DNA from: Bacteroidota bacterium | GTDB taxonomy: Bacteria; Bacteroidota; Bacteroidia; Bacteroidales; JAAUTT01 | Reading direction: 5' to 3' | Length of the DNA stretch: 64,000 nucleotides | Assembly: GCA_030706405.1 (NCBI GenBank) | Contig: JAUZOO010000009.1 | Span: 1-64,000 of the forward strand | In this document: piece by piece, positions 34,690-43,617 of the stretch | Numbering within the stretch: the stretch's first letter is position 1 | How the letters are laid out: each line of letters starts with the position of its first letter | Program-made: the position numbers and the translations under genes | Notes under the pieces: generated by a model | What the model was told of the DNA's origin: nothing | What the model saw: only the letters and a program-made list of their open reading frames with translations | Database searches by the model: none

Positions 34690-35220
34690 ATGGAACAAGG
34701 TCTTATTCAGGTTTATACAGGCGACGGAAAAGGTAAAACCACCGCTGCTTTTGGTCTGGCAATTCGTGCTGTAGGCCGTGGATTAAAGGTTATTATCGTT
34801 CAGTTTCTGAAACAGGAAGTATCGGGCGAGGTGCTGTTTATCCAGCAACGTTGTCCGGAGGTTGAGTTTTGCCGGTTTAACTCGCAGGAAAAATTCGTTT
34901 GGAACATGAATGCCGAAGAACTCCAGCTTCTGAAAGACGACAGTCGTCAGGGATTTGAGTTCGTGAAAGAAATTGTCCGTCAGAATAAGTGCGATATTCT
35001 TATTCTCGATGAATTGGTTCATCTTCTTAATAAAGAAATAATTACCATGGACGAGTTTCGGCAGCTGGCTACCATAAAGCCTTTTACGATGGAACTGGTG
35101 CTTACCGGCCGTAATGCATCGCCGGAGCTGATTGCGCTTGCTGATCTGGTAACCGAAATGAAACCTCATAAACATCCCTATGAACAAGGGATTCAGGCCA
35201 GGGTTGGAATTGAGAGTTGA
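34690..35220 (+). CDS. cobO: Cob(I)yrinic acid a,c-diamide adenosyltransferase (CobA/CobO/BtuR type)
   Basis: 176 residues. P-loop GDGKGKTTAA (11-20), VIIVQFLKQ, DILILDELVHLLNK and LTGRNASPEL are signatures of this family, which adds the 5'-deoxyadenosyl ligand to Co(I) corrinoids. Confidence 0.95.
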   Translation: MEQGLIQVYTGDGKGKTTAAFGLAIRAVGRGLKVIIVQFLKQEVSGEVLFIQQRCPEVEFCRFNSQEKFVWNMNAEELQLLKDDSRQGFEFVKEIVRQNKCDILILDELVHLLNKEIITMDEFRQLATIKPFTMELVLTGRNASPELIALADLVTEMKPHKHPYEQGIQARVGIES

Positions 35221-35306
35221 GGTTAATCAGTCGATAGTCGATGGACCATGGACTATCGACCGACAGCTATCGACTATTAAAAAGATTCATTATCAATAAT
35301 TAAAAT
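35221..35306. repeat. Spacer cobO-cobT with nested 31-nt palindrome
   Basis: 35230-35260: GTCGATAGTC - g - ATGG - a - CCAT - g - GACTATCGAC, a near-perfect hairpin of 10 plus 4 base pairs. A further partial copy (cgacagctatcgactatt) follows to 35278. No T-run follows, so it is not a typical terminator. Confidence 0.8.
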
Positions 35307-36377
35307 ATGTCCCTTTTACAAGATACAATCGATGCCGTTCGTCCGCTTGATGAGAAGGTGATGAACGAAGCCCAGCAAACGCTGGACTACCTGATGAAAC
35401 CTCAGGGCAGTCTGGGAAAGCTGGAAGATATTGCCCGCCAGGTGGCCGGAATTACCGGTAAGGTGAAAAATACCTTTCGGAAGAAGGCGGTGCTGATAAT
35501 GAGCAGCGACAATGGCGTGACCGAAGAAGGTATTGCCGGGAGCCCGCGCGATTTTACCATGTTGGTGACCGACATTATGTTACGGGGAAAGTCGGGGGCT
35601 TGTACGCTGGCCAAACATGCAGGAGGCGAAACCTTTGTGGTTGACTTAGGTATGGAAAAAGACCCACCGTCGCCGGGATTGATTAACCGTAAAATCAGGC
35701 GGATGACCTCGAACTTTTTACACGAGCCGGCAATGACCCGCGAAGAAGCAATTCATGCCATCGAAATTGGCATTGAGGAAACCTGCAAACTGATTGATAA
35801 AGGCTACGACCTGATTGGTACCGGCGAAATGGGCATCGGGAATACCACAACCAGCAGTGCCATGCTCCATGTGTTTACCGGTGAACCGCTCGACGTTGTG
35901 GTTGGCCGTGGTGCCGGCCTCGACGATAAAGGGCTTCAACGTAAAAAGGAAGTTATCCGACAAGCTATCGCCCTGCACAAACCGAATCCCGCCGACCCAA
36001 TTGATGTGCTTTCAAAAGTGGGTGGTTTCGATATTGCCGGGATGGCTGGTACCTACCTCGCCTGCGCTGCCCGTCGTATGCCGGTGATGATTGACGGTTT
36101 TATATCCGGCGTTGCAGCGCTTTTGGCAATTAAACTTTGTCCCGAAGCCCGCAATTATATGTTCGCATCGCATGGCTCGGCAGAGCCTGGTGCTCAGATT
36201 ATTGCTCGCGAGCTGAATCTTTCTCCTTTCCTCACCATGGACATGCGCCTTGGCGAAGGTTCCGGCTGTGCGCTGGCTTTCCACGTGATGGATGCCGCTA
36301 TGTACATGATGAACCATCAGGGAACTTTTGAAGATTTGGGCGCTCCGCCAGCTATCAGTAACCTGCATAATTCGTAA
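35307..36377 (+). CDS. cobT: Nicotinate-nucleotide:dimethylbenzimidazole phosphoribosyltransferase
   Basis: 356 residues, the usual size. MKPQGSLGKLEDIARQ, TGEMGIGNTTTSSA and SHGSAEPGAQIIAREL (catalytic Glu region) are CobT hallmarks. Activates the lower ligand as alpha-ribazole phosphate. cbiP starts two bases after the stop. Confidence 0.96.
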   Translation: MSLLQDTIDAVRPLDEKVMNEAQQTLDYLMKPQGSLGKLEDIARQVAGITGKVKNTFRKKAVLIMSSDNGVTEEGIAGSPRDFTMLVTDIMLRGKSGACTLAKHAGGETFVVDLGMEKDPPSPGLINRKIRRMTSNFLHEPAMTREEAIHAIEIGIEETCKLIDKGYDLIGTGEMGIGNTTTSSAMLHVFTGEPLDVVVGRGAGLDDKGLQRKKEVIRQAIALHKPNPADPIDVLSKVGGFDIAGMAGTYLACAARRMPVMIDGFISGVAALLAIKLCPEARNYMFASHGSAEPGAQIIARELNLSPFLTMDMRLGEGSGCALAFHVMDAAMYMMNHQGTFEDLGAPPAISNLHNS

Positions 36378-36378
36378 T

Positions 36379-37878
36379 ATGATGCCCGAACACAAAAATA
36401 TTATGGTTCAGGGGACGTGCTCCTCCGCCGGAAAAAGCCTGCTGACTGCCGCATTATGCCGTATTTTTAAAGAAGACGGTTACCGTGTGGCTCCGTTTAA
36501 GTCGCAGAACATGTCGCTCAACTCGTTTATCACCGACGAAGGTTTGGAAATGGGTCGAGCCCAGGTAGTTCAGGCCGAGGCTTGCGGTATTCGTCCCGAA
36601 GCCTGCATGAACCCTGTTCTGCTGAAACCCACCAGTGACCACAAAGCGCAGGTGATTGTGGAAGGTAAAGTGCTCGATAACAAGGATGCCGCTACCTACC
36701 ATAAGTTTAAGCCTCAGATTAAGGAAGTTATATTGAAGAACTATCAGCAGCTTGCCAGCAGTTTCGACGTGGTGGTGCTCGAAGGTGCCGGCAGTCCTGC
36801 GGAGATAAACCTTCGCGAAAACGACGTGGTGAACATGGGCATGGCCGAAATGGCCGATGCTCCTGTAATCCTGGTTGCCGATATCGACCGCGGCGGGGTG
36901 TTTGCCTCAGTGGTTGGTACTATTTTCCTGCTGACCGAAGAAGAACGTAAACGGGTAAAAGGCGTTGTGATAAACAAGTTCCGTGGCGATGTAAAACTTC
37001 TGGAACCGGGCATCACCATGCTCGAAGACATCATTAAAATTCCGGTGCTCGGGGTTATTCCCATGCTCGACGTCCGCATTGAAGACGAGGACAGCGTTAC
37101 CGAAAAGATGCAAAACCGGCAAATGGCTCAGGCTATTGATATTGCCGTAATCCGGCTACCGCATATCTCCAATTTCACCGATTTCGATGTTTTTAACCTT
37201 TTTCCGGATGTGAATGTCCGGTTTGTGACATCGCCCGATGAGCTGGGAACTCCCGATATGCTTATCATTCCGGGAAGTAAGAATACCATTGACGACCTTC
37301 ATTTCCTGAAAAGTACCCGTTTTGATGCGGCTATTTCTGAACTTCATCAACAAGGAAAAATCATAGTTGGGATATGCGGTGGTTTTCAAATGCTTGGAAA
37401 ATCAGTACACGACCCGTATCATATTGAGTCGGAATTGGAAAAGCTCGACGGGCTTGGACTTTTGGACGTTTCCACAACCATGGAAAAGGAAAAAACAACC
37501 ACCCAGATTACTTGTAAAATAGTATCCGATAACGGTTTGTTAAAGGGATTGTCGGGAGAAGAAATTTCGGGCTACGAGATTCACATGGGCGTAACTACAC
37601 CAGCTTCGCCTATCGATAATTTTGTCGACGTAACCGGCAGGAGCATTGCCTTGGCTCATGAAAATGTTATCGGTACCTATATTCATGGTTTTTTCGATAA
37701 CACCCGGTTTACCGGAGCTTTGCTGAATAATATCCGCGAGGCCAAAGGCATGTCGCTTCAGCAACAATTTCAGGATTATAAGGATTTTAAAGAATCGCAA
37801 TATCAAAAACTGGCCGTTGAAGTCCGCAAAAGCCTTGATATGGAAGCGGTTTATAAGATTTTGAATAGATGTATTTGA
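36379..37878 (+). CDS. cbiP: Cobyric acid synthase
   Basis: 499 residues from the ATG at 36379 (ATGATG). The frame is open further upstream into cobT, but the extra residues there are cobT in another frame and not part of the family. ATP-binding motif VQGTCSSAGKS, RAQVVQAEACG, and an amidotransferase domain with Cys333 in GICGGFQMLG. Amidates side chains b, d, e and g. Confidence 0.95.
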   Translation: MMPEHKNIMVQGTCSSAGKSLLTAALCRIFKEDGYRVAPFKSQNMSLNSFITDEGLEMGRAQVVQAEACGIRPEACMNPVLLKPTSDHKAQVIVEGKVLDNKDAATYHKFKPQIKEVILKNYQQLASSFDVVVLEGAGSPAEINLRENDVVNMGMAEMADAPVILVADIDRGGVFASVVGTIFLLTEEERKRVKGVVINKFRGDVKLLEPGITMLEDIIKIPVLGVIPMLDVRIEDEDSVTEKMQNRQMAQAIDIAVIRLPHISNFTDFDVFNLFPDVNVRFVTSPDELGTPDMLIIPGSKNTIDDLHFLKSTRFDAAISELHQQGKIIVGICGGFQMLGKSVHDPYHIESELEKLDGLGLLDVSTTMEKEKTTTQITCKIVSDNGLLKGLSGEEISGYEIHMGVTTPASPIDNFVDVTGRSIALAHENVIGTYIHGFFDNTRFTGALLNNIREAKGMSLQQQFQDYKDFKESQYQKLAVEVRKSLDMEAVYKILNRCI

Positions 37879-38029
37879 AAAAAGTCGAAGATAATTGTTT
37901 GGCAGTAGTTCGGAACGCAGGTCGAGCCACGAAGCAATAAGCTTGCTACGAAGCACTGTATAGAGTTCTGCGTCCTTGATTCTTTGTTTCTTTCTCATCA
38001 AGGAGAAAGAAAATTAAAACCTTTTAATA
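37879..38029. repeat. Spacer cbiP-cbiB with compound inverted-repeat element
   Basis: About 37912-38012 holds outer arms GGA-CGCAG / CTGCG-TCC (37912, 37971 region), two direct copies of acgaagca around an AGCAA/TTGCT hairpin, and a terminal hairpin TTTCTTTCTC / GAGAAAGAAA (37987-38012). It looks like a dispersed non-coding element rather than a promoter or terminator. No gene. Confidence 0.6.
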
Positions 38030-38971
38030 ATGCTATTTGCACTTAACATCACTTTAGGATACCTCCTCGACCTGCTATTCGGCGACCCTCACTGGTTTCC
38101 GCATCCGGTAAGGGCTATCGGACTGTTGATTGAGCGTTTGGAAAAATGGCTTTGCCGTTTTAGGCATAAGCTCTTCGCCGGGGCTGTGTTGACGGTTTTG
38201 GTCGTTGCTTCCGTTTATATTTCAATGTTTTATCTGGTAAAACTACATTGGCTGGTAACGGCGTTTTTTGCTTATACCATTTTTGCTACCAAGGCTTTAG
38301 GTAACGAGGCAATGAAGATTTTCCGGTTGTTAAAAAATAATCAAATACCCGAAGCCAGGCAACAGATACGTTTTTTGGTGAGTCGCGATACCGAAACAAT
38401 GGACGAGCGGGAGATTGTCCGCAGTACTGTGGAAACGGTTTCGGAGAATGTGACCGACGGGATTACAGCCCCGCTTTTTTACATGTTGCTGGGTGGTGTG
38501 CCGCTGGCCATGGCTTATAAAGCTGCCAGCACGCTCGATTCGATGGTGGGTTATAAAAACGAACGGTACCTGTTGTTTGGCCGTTGTTCTGCCCGTCTCG
38601 ATGATGTGCTGAATTTCATCCCGGCCCGTCTTACCTCGTTTGTGCTTATTCCGTTGGCAGCGTTGTTGTGCGGGAAAAATATTCGCGAAACGCTGCGCAT
38701 TGTCCGTCGCGACAGGTTTAACCATTTGAGCCCTAACTCAGCGCATTCGGAGGCCGCTTTTGCAGGTGCTTTGGGTATTCGGCTTGGTGGTCCGACCAGT
38801 TATTTTGGAAAGTTGGAACAGAAACCGTTCATCGGCGACGAACGCAAACCCTTGGAAGCAAACGATATCCGCGATACAGTGAAGTTGATGTACGTAACTT
38901 CGGTTTTGACGTTTGCCATCGTTTTGACTGTTTATCTTACCATTGCCTCATTACTCAATATTGAATACTGA
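38030..38971 (+). CDS. cbiB: Adenosylcobinamide-phosphate synthase
   Basis: 313 residues, polytopic inner-membrane protein. LLDLLFGDPHWFPHPVRAIG at the N-terminus, RDTETMDEREIVRSTVETVSEN, and SPNSAHSEAAFAGALGIRLGG are CbiB/CobD-family hallmarks. Joins aminopropanol phosphate (made by the CobD encoded next) to cobyric acid. Confidence 0.95.
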   Translation: MLFALNITLGYLLDLLFGDPHWFPHPVRAIGLLIERLEKWLCRFRHKLFAGAVLTVLVVASVYISMFYLVKLHWLVTAFFAYTIFATKALGNEAMKIFRLLKNNQIPEARQQIRFLVSRDTETMDEREIVRSTVETVSENVTDGITAPLFYMLLGGVPLAMAYKAASTLDSMVGYKNERYLLFGRCSARLDDVLNFIPARLTSFVLIPLAALLCGKNIRETLRIVRRDRFNHLSPNSAHSEAAFAGALGIRLGGPTSYFGKLEQKPFIGDERKPLEANDIRDTVKLMYVTSVLTFAIVLTVYLTIASLLNIEY

Positions 38972-38982
38972 ATACTCGGAAT

Positions 38983-40065
38983 ATGATTCGTCACGGAGGA
39001 AACATATATGAAACCCAGCGTAATCGCGGTATTCCGACCGATGAGCTGATTGATTTCAGCGCAAACATCAACCCTTTGGGCATGGCTCCGGCTCTGAAGG
39101 ATGCTTTGGCGGATAGTTTTGAAGCTATTCTTCATTATCCTGATATCGAATATTTTAATCTGAAGCAATCCATCGCTTCGGTGTATGGCATTGCCCCGGA
39201 ATTTATATTTCCCGGAAATGGTGCAGGAGAACTTATCTTTCGTTATTTCAGGGTTTTAAGACCCAAAAAGGTGTTGATAGTAGCCCCGACTTTTTCGGAA
39301 TATGAACAGGCCATTCGGTTGGCCGGTGGCGAGGTTGAGTATTTTCAACTTCAGGAAGATGCTGATTTTAACCTTGATATAGCTGCCTTGAAATTACGGC
39401 TGGCCGATGGCTTTGACGTTTTGGTGTTGTGCAATCCCAATAATCCTACCGGAAGTTTTCTTCCACTGAGTCAGTTGGGTGAGATTGTTGAAAGTAGTCA
39501 ACATTACGGAATGCAGGTAATGGTCGATGAGTCATTCATCGATTTTGTTTGCGAAGCCCCGCAGCAATCTGCCGTTCAGCTATTGTCCGAAAATGTTTTT
39601 GTGGTGAAGTCGCTCACGAAGTTTTATGCCATTCCCGGGTTACGGCTTGGTTTTGCGGTTTCGTTTAATACCGACGTTAACGAGCTGTTGAATTATACGC
39701 GCGAGCCTTGGAATATCAATGCTTTGGCTGCCATGGCCGGAGAAATAATCCTTCATCAGACGGATTATATTCGCGAATCTATCCGGTATGTGGATGCTGA
39801 GCGGGTTCGGTTTGTAGAAGATTTAAAAAAAATTGACGGACTAACGGTTTATCCGTCGTCGGTTAATTTTTTGCTTTTGCGGTTGGATGAACGCTTCGAT
39901 TTATGCGATATGTCCGAAAAACTGCTTCAGAAGAAGTTTTTAATCCGCAATGCTTCTAACTTTGAATTTTTAGACAGCCGGTATTTTCGGATTGCCGTTC
40001 GCAAACGCGAAGAAAACATTTTGTTGACCCAAGCGTTGAAAGAATATTTAGTGATTGATAAATGA
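38983..40065 (+). CDS. cobD: L-threonine-O-3-phosphate decarboxylase
   Basis: 360 residues, PLP fold type I aminotransferase relative. HGGNIYETQRN and LIDFSANINPLG at the N-terminus distinguish CobD from HisC; the PLP lysine is K213 in VVKSLTKFYAIPGLRLGF. Supplies aminopropanol phosphate to CbiB, 11 bp upstream. Confidence 0.92.
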   Translation: MIRHGGNIYETQRNRGIPTDELIDFSANINPLGMAPALKDALADSFEAILHYPDIEYFNLKQSIASVYGIAPEFIFPGNGAGELIFRYFRVLRPKKVLIVAPTFSEYEQAIRLAGGEVEYFQLQEDADFNLDIAALKLRLADGFDVLVLCNPNNPTGSFLPLSQLGEIVESSQHYGMQVMVDESFIDFVCEAPQQSAVQLLSENVFVVKSLTKFYAIPGLRLGFAVSFNTDVNELLNYTREPWNINALAAMAGEIILHQTDYIRESIRYVDAERVRFVEDLKKIDGLTVYPSSVNFLLLRLDERFDLCDMSEKLLQKKFLIRNASNFEFLDSRYFRIAVRKREENILLTQALKEYLVIDK

Positions 40066-40192
40066 CGATTGACGAGTTACGATTTAAATGTTTATTCGTA
40101 ATTCGTAATTCGTAATTCGTAATTCGTAATTCGTAATTCGTAATTCGTAATTCGTAATTCGTAATTCGTAATTCGTAATTCGTAACTCGTAA
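40066..40192. repeat. Heptamer array TTCGTAA x13 plus one variant unit
   Basis: Thirteen perfect copies run from 40095 to 40185, then a variant CTCGTAA at 40186-40192 whose last A is the first base of the next gene's ATG. It is the reverse complement of the array at 21828. The sequence before it (acgattgacgagttacgattt) looks like decayed units. The array occupies the whole ribosome-binding region of the next gene. Confidence 0.97.
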
Positions 40193-40785
40193 TGGGCTTA
40201 TATCCAATATTTATGAAACTCAAAAACGTACCCTGCTTAGTTGTGGGCGGTGGCGCTGTGGCTTCCCGTAAGGTGAAGGGATTATTGGAATCCGGTGCCC
40301 GGGTGACGGTTATTTCGCCCGAAATATCGCCGGAACTGTTGCAGTTAGCATTGACGGGAAATATCAACTATCTGTCGAGAATTTATCAAACAAATGATTG
40401 TAAAGGCTTTCAACTGGTGTTTGCTGCCACGTCCGATAAGGAGGCGGACCGGCAGATAGCGCAGGAAGCCTCAGCAAATATTATCCTTCATAATATCGCC
40501 AGCGAACCCGACGAATGTGATTTCTTCGTACCTTCGCAGGTCAGCCGCGGATTATTGCAAATTGCAGTATCTACCTCGGGTATAGCACCTTCGTTGGCCA
40601 AAGAAATACGGTTATACCTCGAATCGATGTTCGGGGATGATTTGAATGAACTTCTGGAACACTTAAAGATTGTTCGTCAGGAAGTTGTGCTGGAAGCCAG
40701 GGGCGACGAAACCTCGAAAAAACGGCTGATGGATGAACGTGTGGCTCCGTTGGTGAGCCTTATAATTAGTAAACTTCGCAAATGA
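40192..40785 (+). CDS. sirC: Precorrin-2 dehydrogenase (SirC-type)
   Basis: 197 residues. NAD motif CLVVGGGAVASRKVKGLLE, then VFAATSDKEADRQI and CDFFVPSQVSRGLLQIAVSTSG, as in the N-terminal half of CysG and in Met8/SirC. It oxidises precorrin-2 to sirohydrochlorin, the branch point for sirohaem and anaerobic B12. It is short enough to lack the ferrochelatase function of Met8, so CbiX is the only chelatase visible in the window. Overlaps hemA by 4 nt. Confidence 0.9.
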   Translation: MGLYPIFMKLKNVPCLVVGGGAVASRKVKGLLESGARVTVISPEISPELLQLALTGNINYLSRIYQTNDCKGFQLVFAATSDKEADRQIAQEASANIILHNIASEPDECDFFVPSQVSRGLLQIAVSTSGIAPSLAKEIRLYLESMFGDDLNELLEHLKIVRQEVVLEARGDETSKKRLMDERVAPLVSLIISKLRK

Positions 40786-42044
40786 CAGGAGTTGTTGGAA
40801 TTAGCTATCAGAGTGCGCCGGTGGCCGTCCGCGAAAAGCTTGCTTTTTCGGTAGAACAGGGCGTGGCCTTCATGAATAGCCTTAGGAATGAGTTTTCGCT
40901 GCCCGGTACGGTGCTTCTATCCACCTGTAACCGGACGGAATTGTATTTTTTTAGCGAAGCTGATAACGAACAGTTATTGCTCGATATTCAGAGTTATCTT
41001 ATTAAATATAAGAAAGTTAGTTCCGACGGAATTGACAAAAGTTTTTTCAGGCTTAGCGGTGACGATTGCGTACAGCATTTGTTCCGCGTAACCTCCGGGC
41101 TCGACTCGATGATTATGGGTGAATACCAAATTCTTGGCCAGGTTAAGGACAGCTTCAGGGTGAGCTCCGAAAATAACCTGTTGTCGCCCGTGCTTAGCCG
41201 TATGTTTCATAAGGCTTTCGAAGTTGGCAAGGCAGCGCGCAACCTTTACCGCATCAGCACGGTGACGTTGTCGGCTGGCGAGGCTGCGGTTAAGATGGTT
41301 AAAAATACGTTTAACAACATTGCTGCGGAGAAGATTCTTGTGGTTGGTGCCGGACAAACCGCTCGCACTGTGGTCGAATCACTCGAAAAGGAACAATGCC
41401 CCGACATTACCGTGGTGAACCGTGACATCGAAAAGGCGCGGTTGCTGTCGTATCAATACCAAACGGCGGTTGCTGATTTTACCGAATTGCCTTTGGAAGT
41501 TGCCAAAAGCTCCGTCGTTTTTGTGACCACTGCCGCCGTCAATCCTGTACTTACCGTTGAAAATATGGCTGAGGCGATGAACCAGCGCAAAGCACCCATC
41601 GTGTTGTTCGACCTTTCGGTTCCACGAAATGTAGAACCGGAAGTAGCTGCCATCGAGGACGTTTCCCTTTATGCCATCGACGACCTTTCCCTTTCGGAAA
41701 ATAGCTCGCAGGTGATGAATGAAGATATGCTTGATATCGAAGAACTTATCGAGACTGCTTTGCAGGAATTTAACGATTGGCTTACCACGTTAAACCTTGT
41801 GCCGACCATTGAACTTTTGAAAGAACGCTTTAACGAGGTGCTATCCAGACGGTTGACGTTTGTCGAAAACAAAATGTCGCCCGAAGAATTTCAGGCTGTA
41901 TCACAAAATGGTAAATTTTTGACTGATAAGTTCTTGCAGATGATTATACACAGCTTGCGCGAAACTTCCGGAAACGGACGCCATACCTCGTATATCGATA
42001 TGATGAACAATATGTTAAAACCGTTAAATAGCGATCAGGAATGA
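40782..42044 (+). CDS. hemA: Glutamyl-tRNA reductase
   Basis: 420 residues. Catalytic Cys49 in LLSTCNRTELY, LDSMIMGEYQILGQVK, and NAD motif ILVVGAGQTARTVVESL. First committed enzyme of C5-pathway tetrapyrrole synthesis. Coupled by 4-nt overlaps to sirC and hemC. Confidence 0.96.
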   Translation: MTGVVGISYQSAPVAVREKLAFSVEQGVAFMNSLRNEFSLPGTVLLSTCNRTELYFFSEADNEQLLLDIQSYLIKYKKVSSDGIDKSFFRLSGDDCVQHLFRVTSGLDSMIMGEYQILGQVKDSFRVSSENNLLSPVLSRMFHKAFEVGKAARNLYRISTVTLSAGEAAVKMVKNTFNNIAAEKILVVGAGQTARTVVESLEKEQCPDITVVNRDIEKARLLSYQYQTAVADFTELPLEVAKSSVVFVTTAAVNPVLTVENMAEAMNQRKAPIVLFDLSVPRNVEPEVAAIEDVSLYAIDDLSLSENSSQVMNEDMLDIEELIETALQEFNDWLTTLNLVPTIELLKERFNEVLSRRLTFVENKMSPEEFQAVSQNGKFLTDKFLQMIIHSLRETSGNGRHTSYIDMMNNMLKPLNSDQE

Positions 42045-42970
42045 TGACGAAAATACGTATCGGGACACGAGGTAGCAAGCTTGCGCTCACCCAAACGGAA
42101 ATGGTGAAGGCCGAACTGCTCAAAGCTTTTCCTAACCTCGAAGTTTCGATTGAAATTATAAAAACGCAGGGCGACCTCATGCTCGACGTTCCCATGGCTG
42201 GCCGTGTCGATAAAGGTTTTTTTACCACCGAAATCGAAAAAGCCCTGCTCGAAAATACCGTCGATATTGCCGTACACAGCCTTAAAGATTTGCCGGTGGT
42301 TTTGCCCGATGGGCTTACCCTTGGCGCGGTTTTATCCCGTGCCGATGCCCGCGACGTGCTCATCACTAAAGATGGCCGCACGGTAGAACAGCTCACTACC
42401 GACGATGTGGTGGCTACGTCGAGTCTTCGGCGCCGGGCACAGTTGCTCCAGATAAACCCCAATCTCAAAATTATTGACATCCGCGGTAACGTCGATACCC
42501 GTCTGCGTAAACTCGACGAAGGTTATTGCACTGCGCTGGTCATTGCCTCTGCCGGTATCGACCGCATGGGTATTCGCCCCGAAGGTTGTCAACGGCTTCC
42601 ACTCGATGTGATGATCCCGGCTGCAGGTCAGGCTATTATAGGTATCGAAGCTCGTGGCAACGACACCGAAGTCCTGAAATTTTTGGATGCTATCAACCAT
42701 AAGTCCTCAGCTCTGGCTGCTTCTGCCGAACGTACCTATCTGCGGATTATCGAAGGCGGCTGCCATGTTCCTTCCGGCTGCCACTGCGAACCCGATGGCG
42801 AGCAGATGAAAATAACCGCTTTCCTCAGTCATATCGACGGCTCGGGTTCCATCAAACAAACCGTTTTTGCCAGTCCTTCCGAAGTGGATGTGAAAGCTGC
42901 TGAACTGGCTCATCATATTCTTGATGCCGGAGGTAAGGAGATTATGGCGGAGTATGCGGTGAAGAAGTAG
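42041..42970 (+). CDS. hemC: Porphobilinogen deaminase (hydroxymethylbilane synthase)
   Basis: 309 residues. RIGTRGSKLALTQTEMV, catalytic Asp83 in VHSLKDLP, and dipyrromethane-binding Cys241 in IIEGGCHVPSG are all in place. The ATG at 42041 and the next codon (also ATG) are both possible starts. Confidence 0.96.
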   Translation: MMTKIRIGTRGSKLALTQTEMVKAELLKAFPNLEVSIEIIKTQGDLMLDVPMAGRVDKGFFTTEIEKALLENTVDIAVHSLKDLPVVLPDGLTLGAVLSRADARDVLITKDGRTVEQLTTDDVVATSSLRRRAQLLQINPNLKIIDIRGNVDTRLRKLDEGYCTALVIASAGIDRMGIRPEGCQRLPLDVMIPAAGQAIIGIEARGNDTEVLKFLDAINHKSSALAASAERTYLRIIEGGCHVPSGCHCEPDGEQMKITAFLSHIDGSGSIKQTVFASPSEVDVKAAELAHHILDAGGKEIMAEYAVKK

Positions 42971-43001
42971 TTGGGAACAGGCTTGAAGTAATGTTAAGAT
43001 T

Positions 43002-43523
43002 ATGGATAAATACAATACGTTTGGACCTCGATTTTTCGCATTGATTATTGATGGAATAATATTAGGGCTTATAGATTTGATAATTCATTTGATCCCTTTC
43101 TCAAATTCATCAGTGATTTCTATTATAGTTACGATGATTTCATCCAATATACCTTATCTGTATTCGATTTTAATGCTTGGTAGATTTGGTCAAACTGTCG
43201 GGAAAATGTTATTAAATGTAAAAGTTGTAGATAATTTGGGGGAAAATAAAATTGGCTATTATCAGGCATTTATGCGTGAATCTATTCCTGTCTTTATAGT
43301 AAATACCTGTATAATAATGGCTAGTATAATTACTAGCGGTGTAGATCTTGAAAATTATGAGTTTTCTGTTTTAGAAAATATAATTCTTTTCATTCCATCA
43401 GTTATGCTTTTATTATGGTCACTTACCGAAATAATTACAATGTTATTTAATGCAAAGAATAGAGCATTGCATGATATTATTGCAAATACGGTTGTTATTA
43501 TGACAGACTCTAAGTTAAGATGA
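43002..43523 (+). CDS. RDD-family membrane protein inserted in the tetrapyrrole block
   Basis: 173 residues with three to four membrane segments. RFFALIIDGIILGL (Arg...Asp), LGRFGQTVGKMLLNVKVVD and NRALHDIIANTVVI match the RDD family, of unknown or transport-related function. It is visibly more AT-rich than hemC and cobA-hemD on either side, uses different codons and has no known role in haem or B12 synthesis, which suggests a later insertion. Confidence 0.85.
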   Translation: MDKYNTFGPRFFALIIDGIILGLIDLIIHLIPFSNSSVISIIVTMISSNIPYLYSILMLGRFGQTVGKMLLNVKVVDNLGENKIGYYQAFMRESIPVFIVNTCIIMASIITSGVDLENYEFSVLENIILFIPSVMLLLWSLTEIITMLFNAKNRALHDIIANTVVIMTDSKLR

Positions 43524-43617
43524 AAACAATCCATTCTTTAGGTCTAGTTTCATGTTACTTTTAACAACGATTTGGCCTTTATTTCCTTTAGTTTAAAAAT
43601 ATAAGAATATAATATCC

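Noticed and set aside
36328-36378. N-terminal extension of cbiP (MKIWALRQLSV...)
   Set aside because: It is the end of cobT read in another frame; the ATG at 36379 matches the family N-terminus.
37540-38001. 153-codon minus-strand frame across the cbiP 3' end and spacer
   Set aside because: Most of it is antisense to cbiP; the remainder is the spacer repeat element.
40095-40192. CRISPR array
   Set aside because: Head-to-tail 7-bp units without spacers; no cas genes nearby.
39956-40367. Minus-strand frames encoding long NYELRITN repeats opposite sirC
   Set aside because: They are translations of the TTACGAA heptamer array and of antisense sirC/cobD; no start signal and no protein-like sequence.
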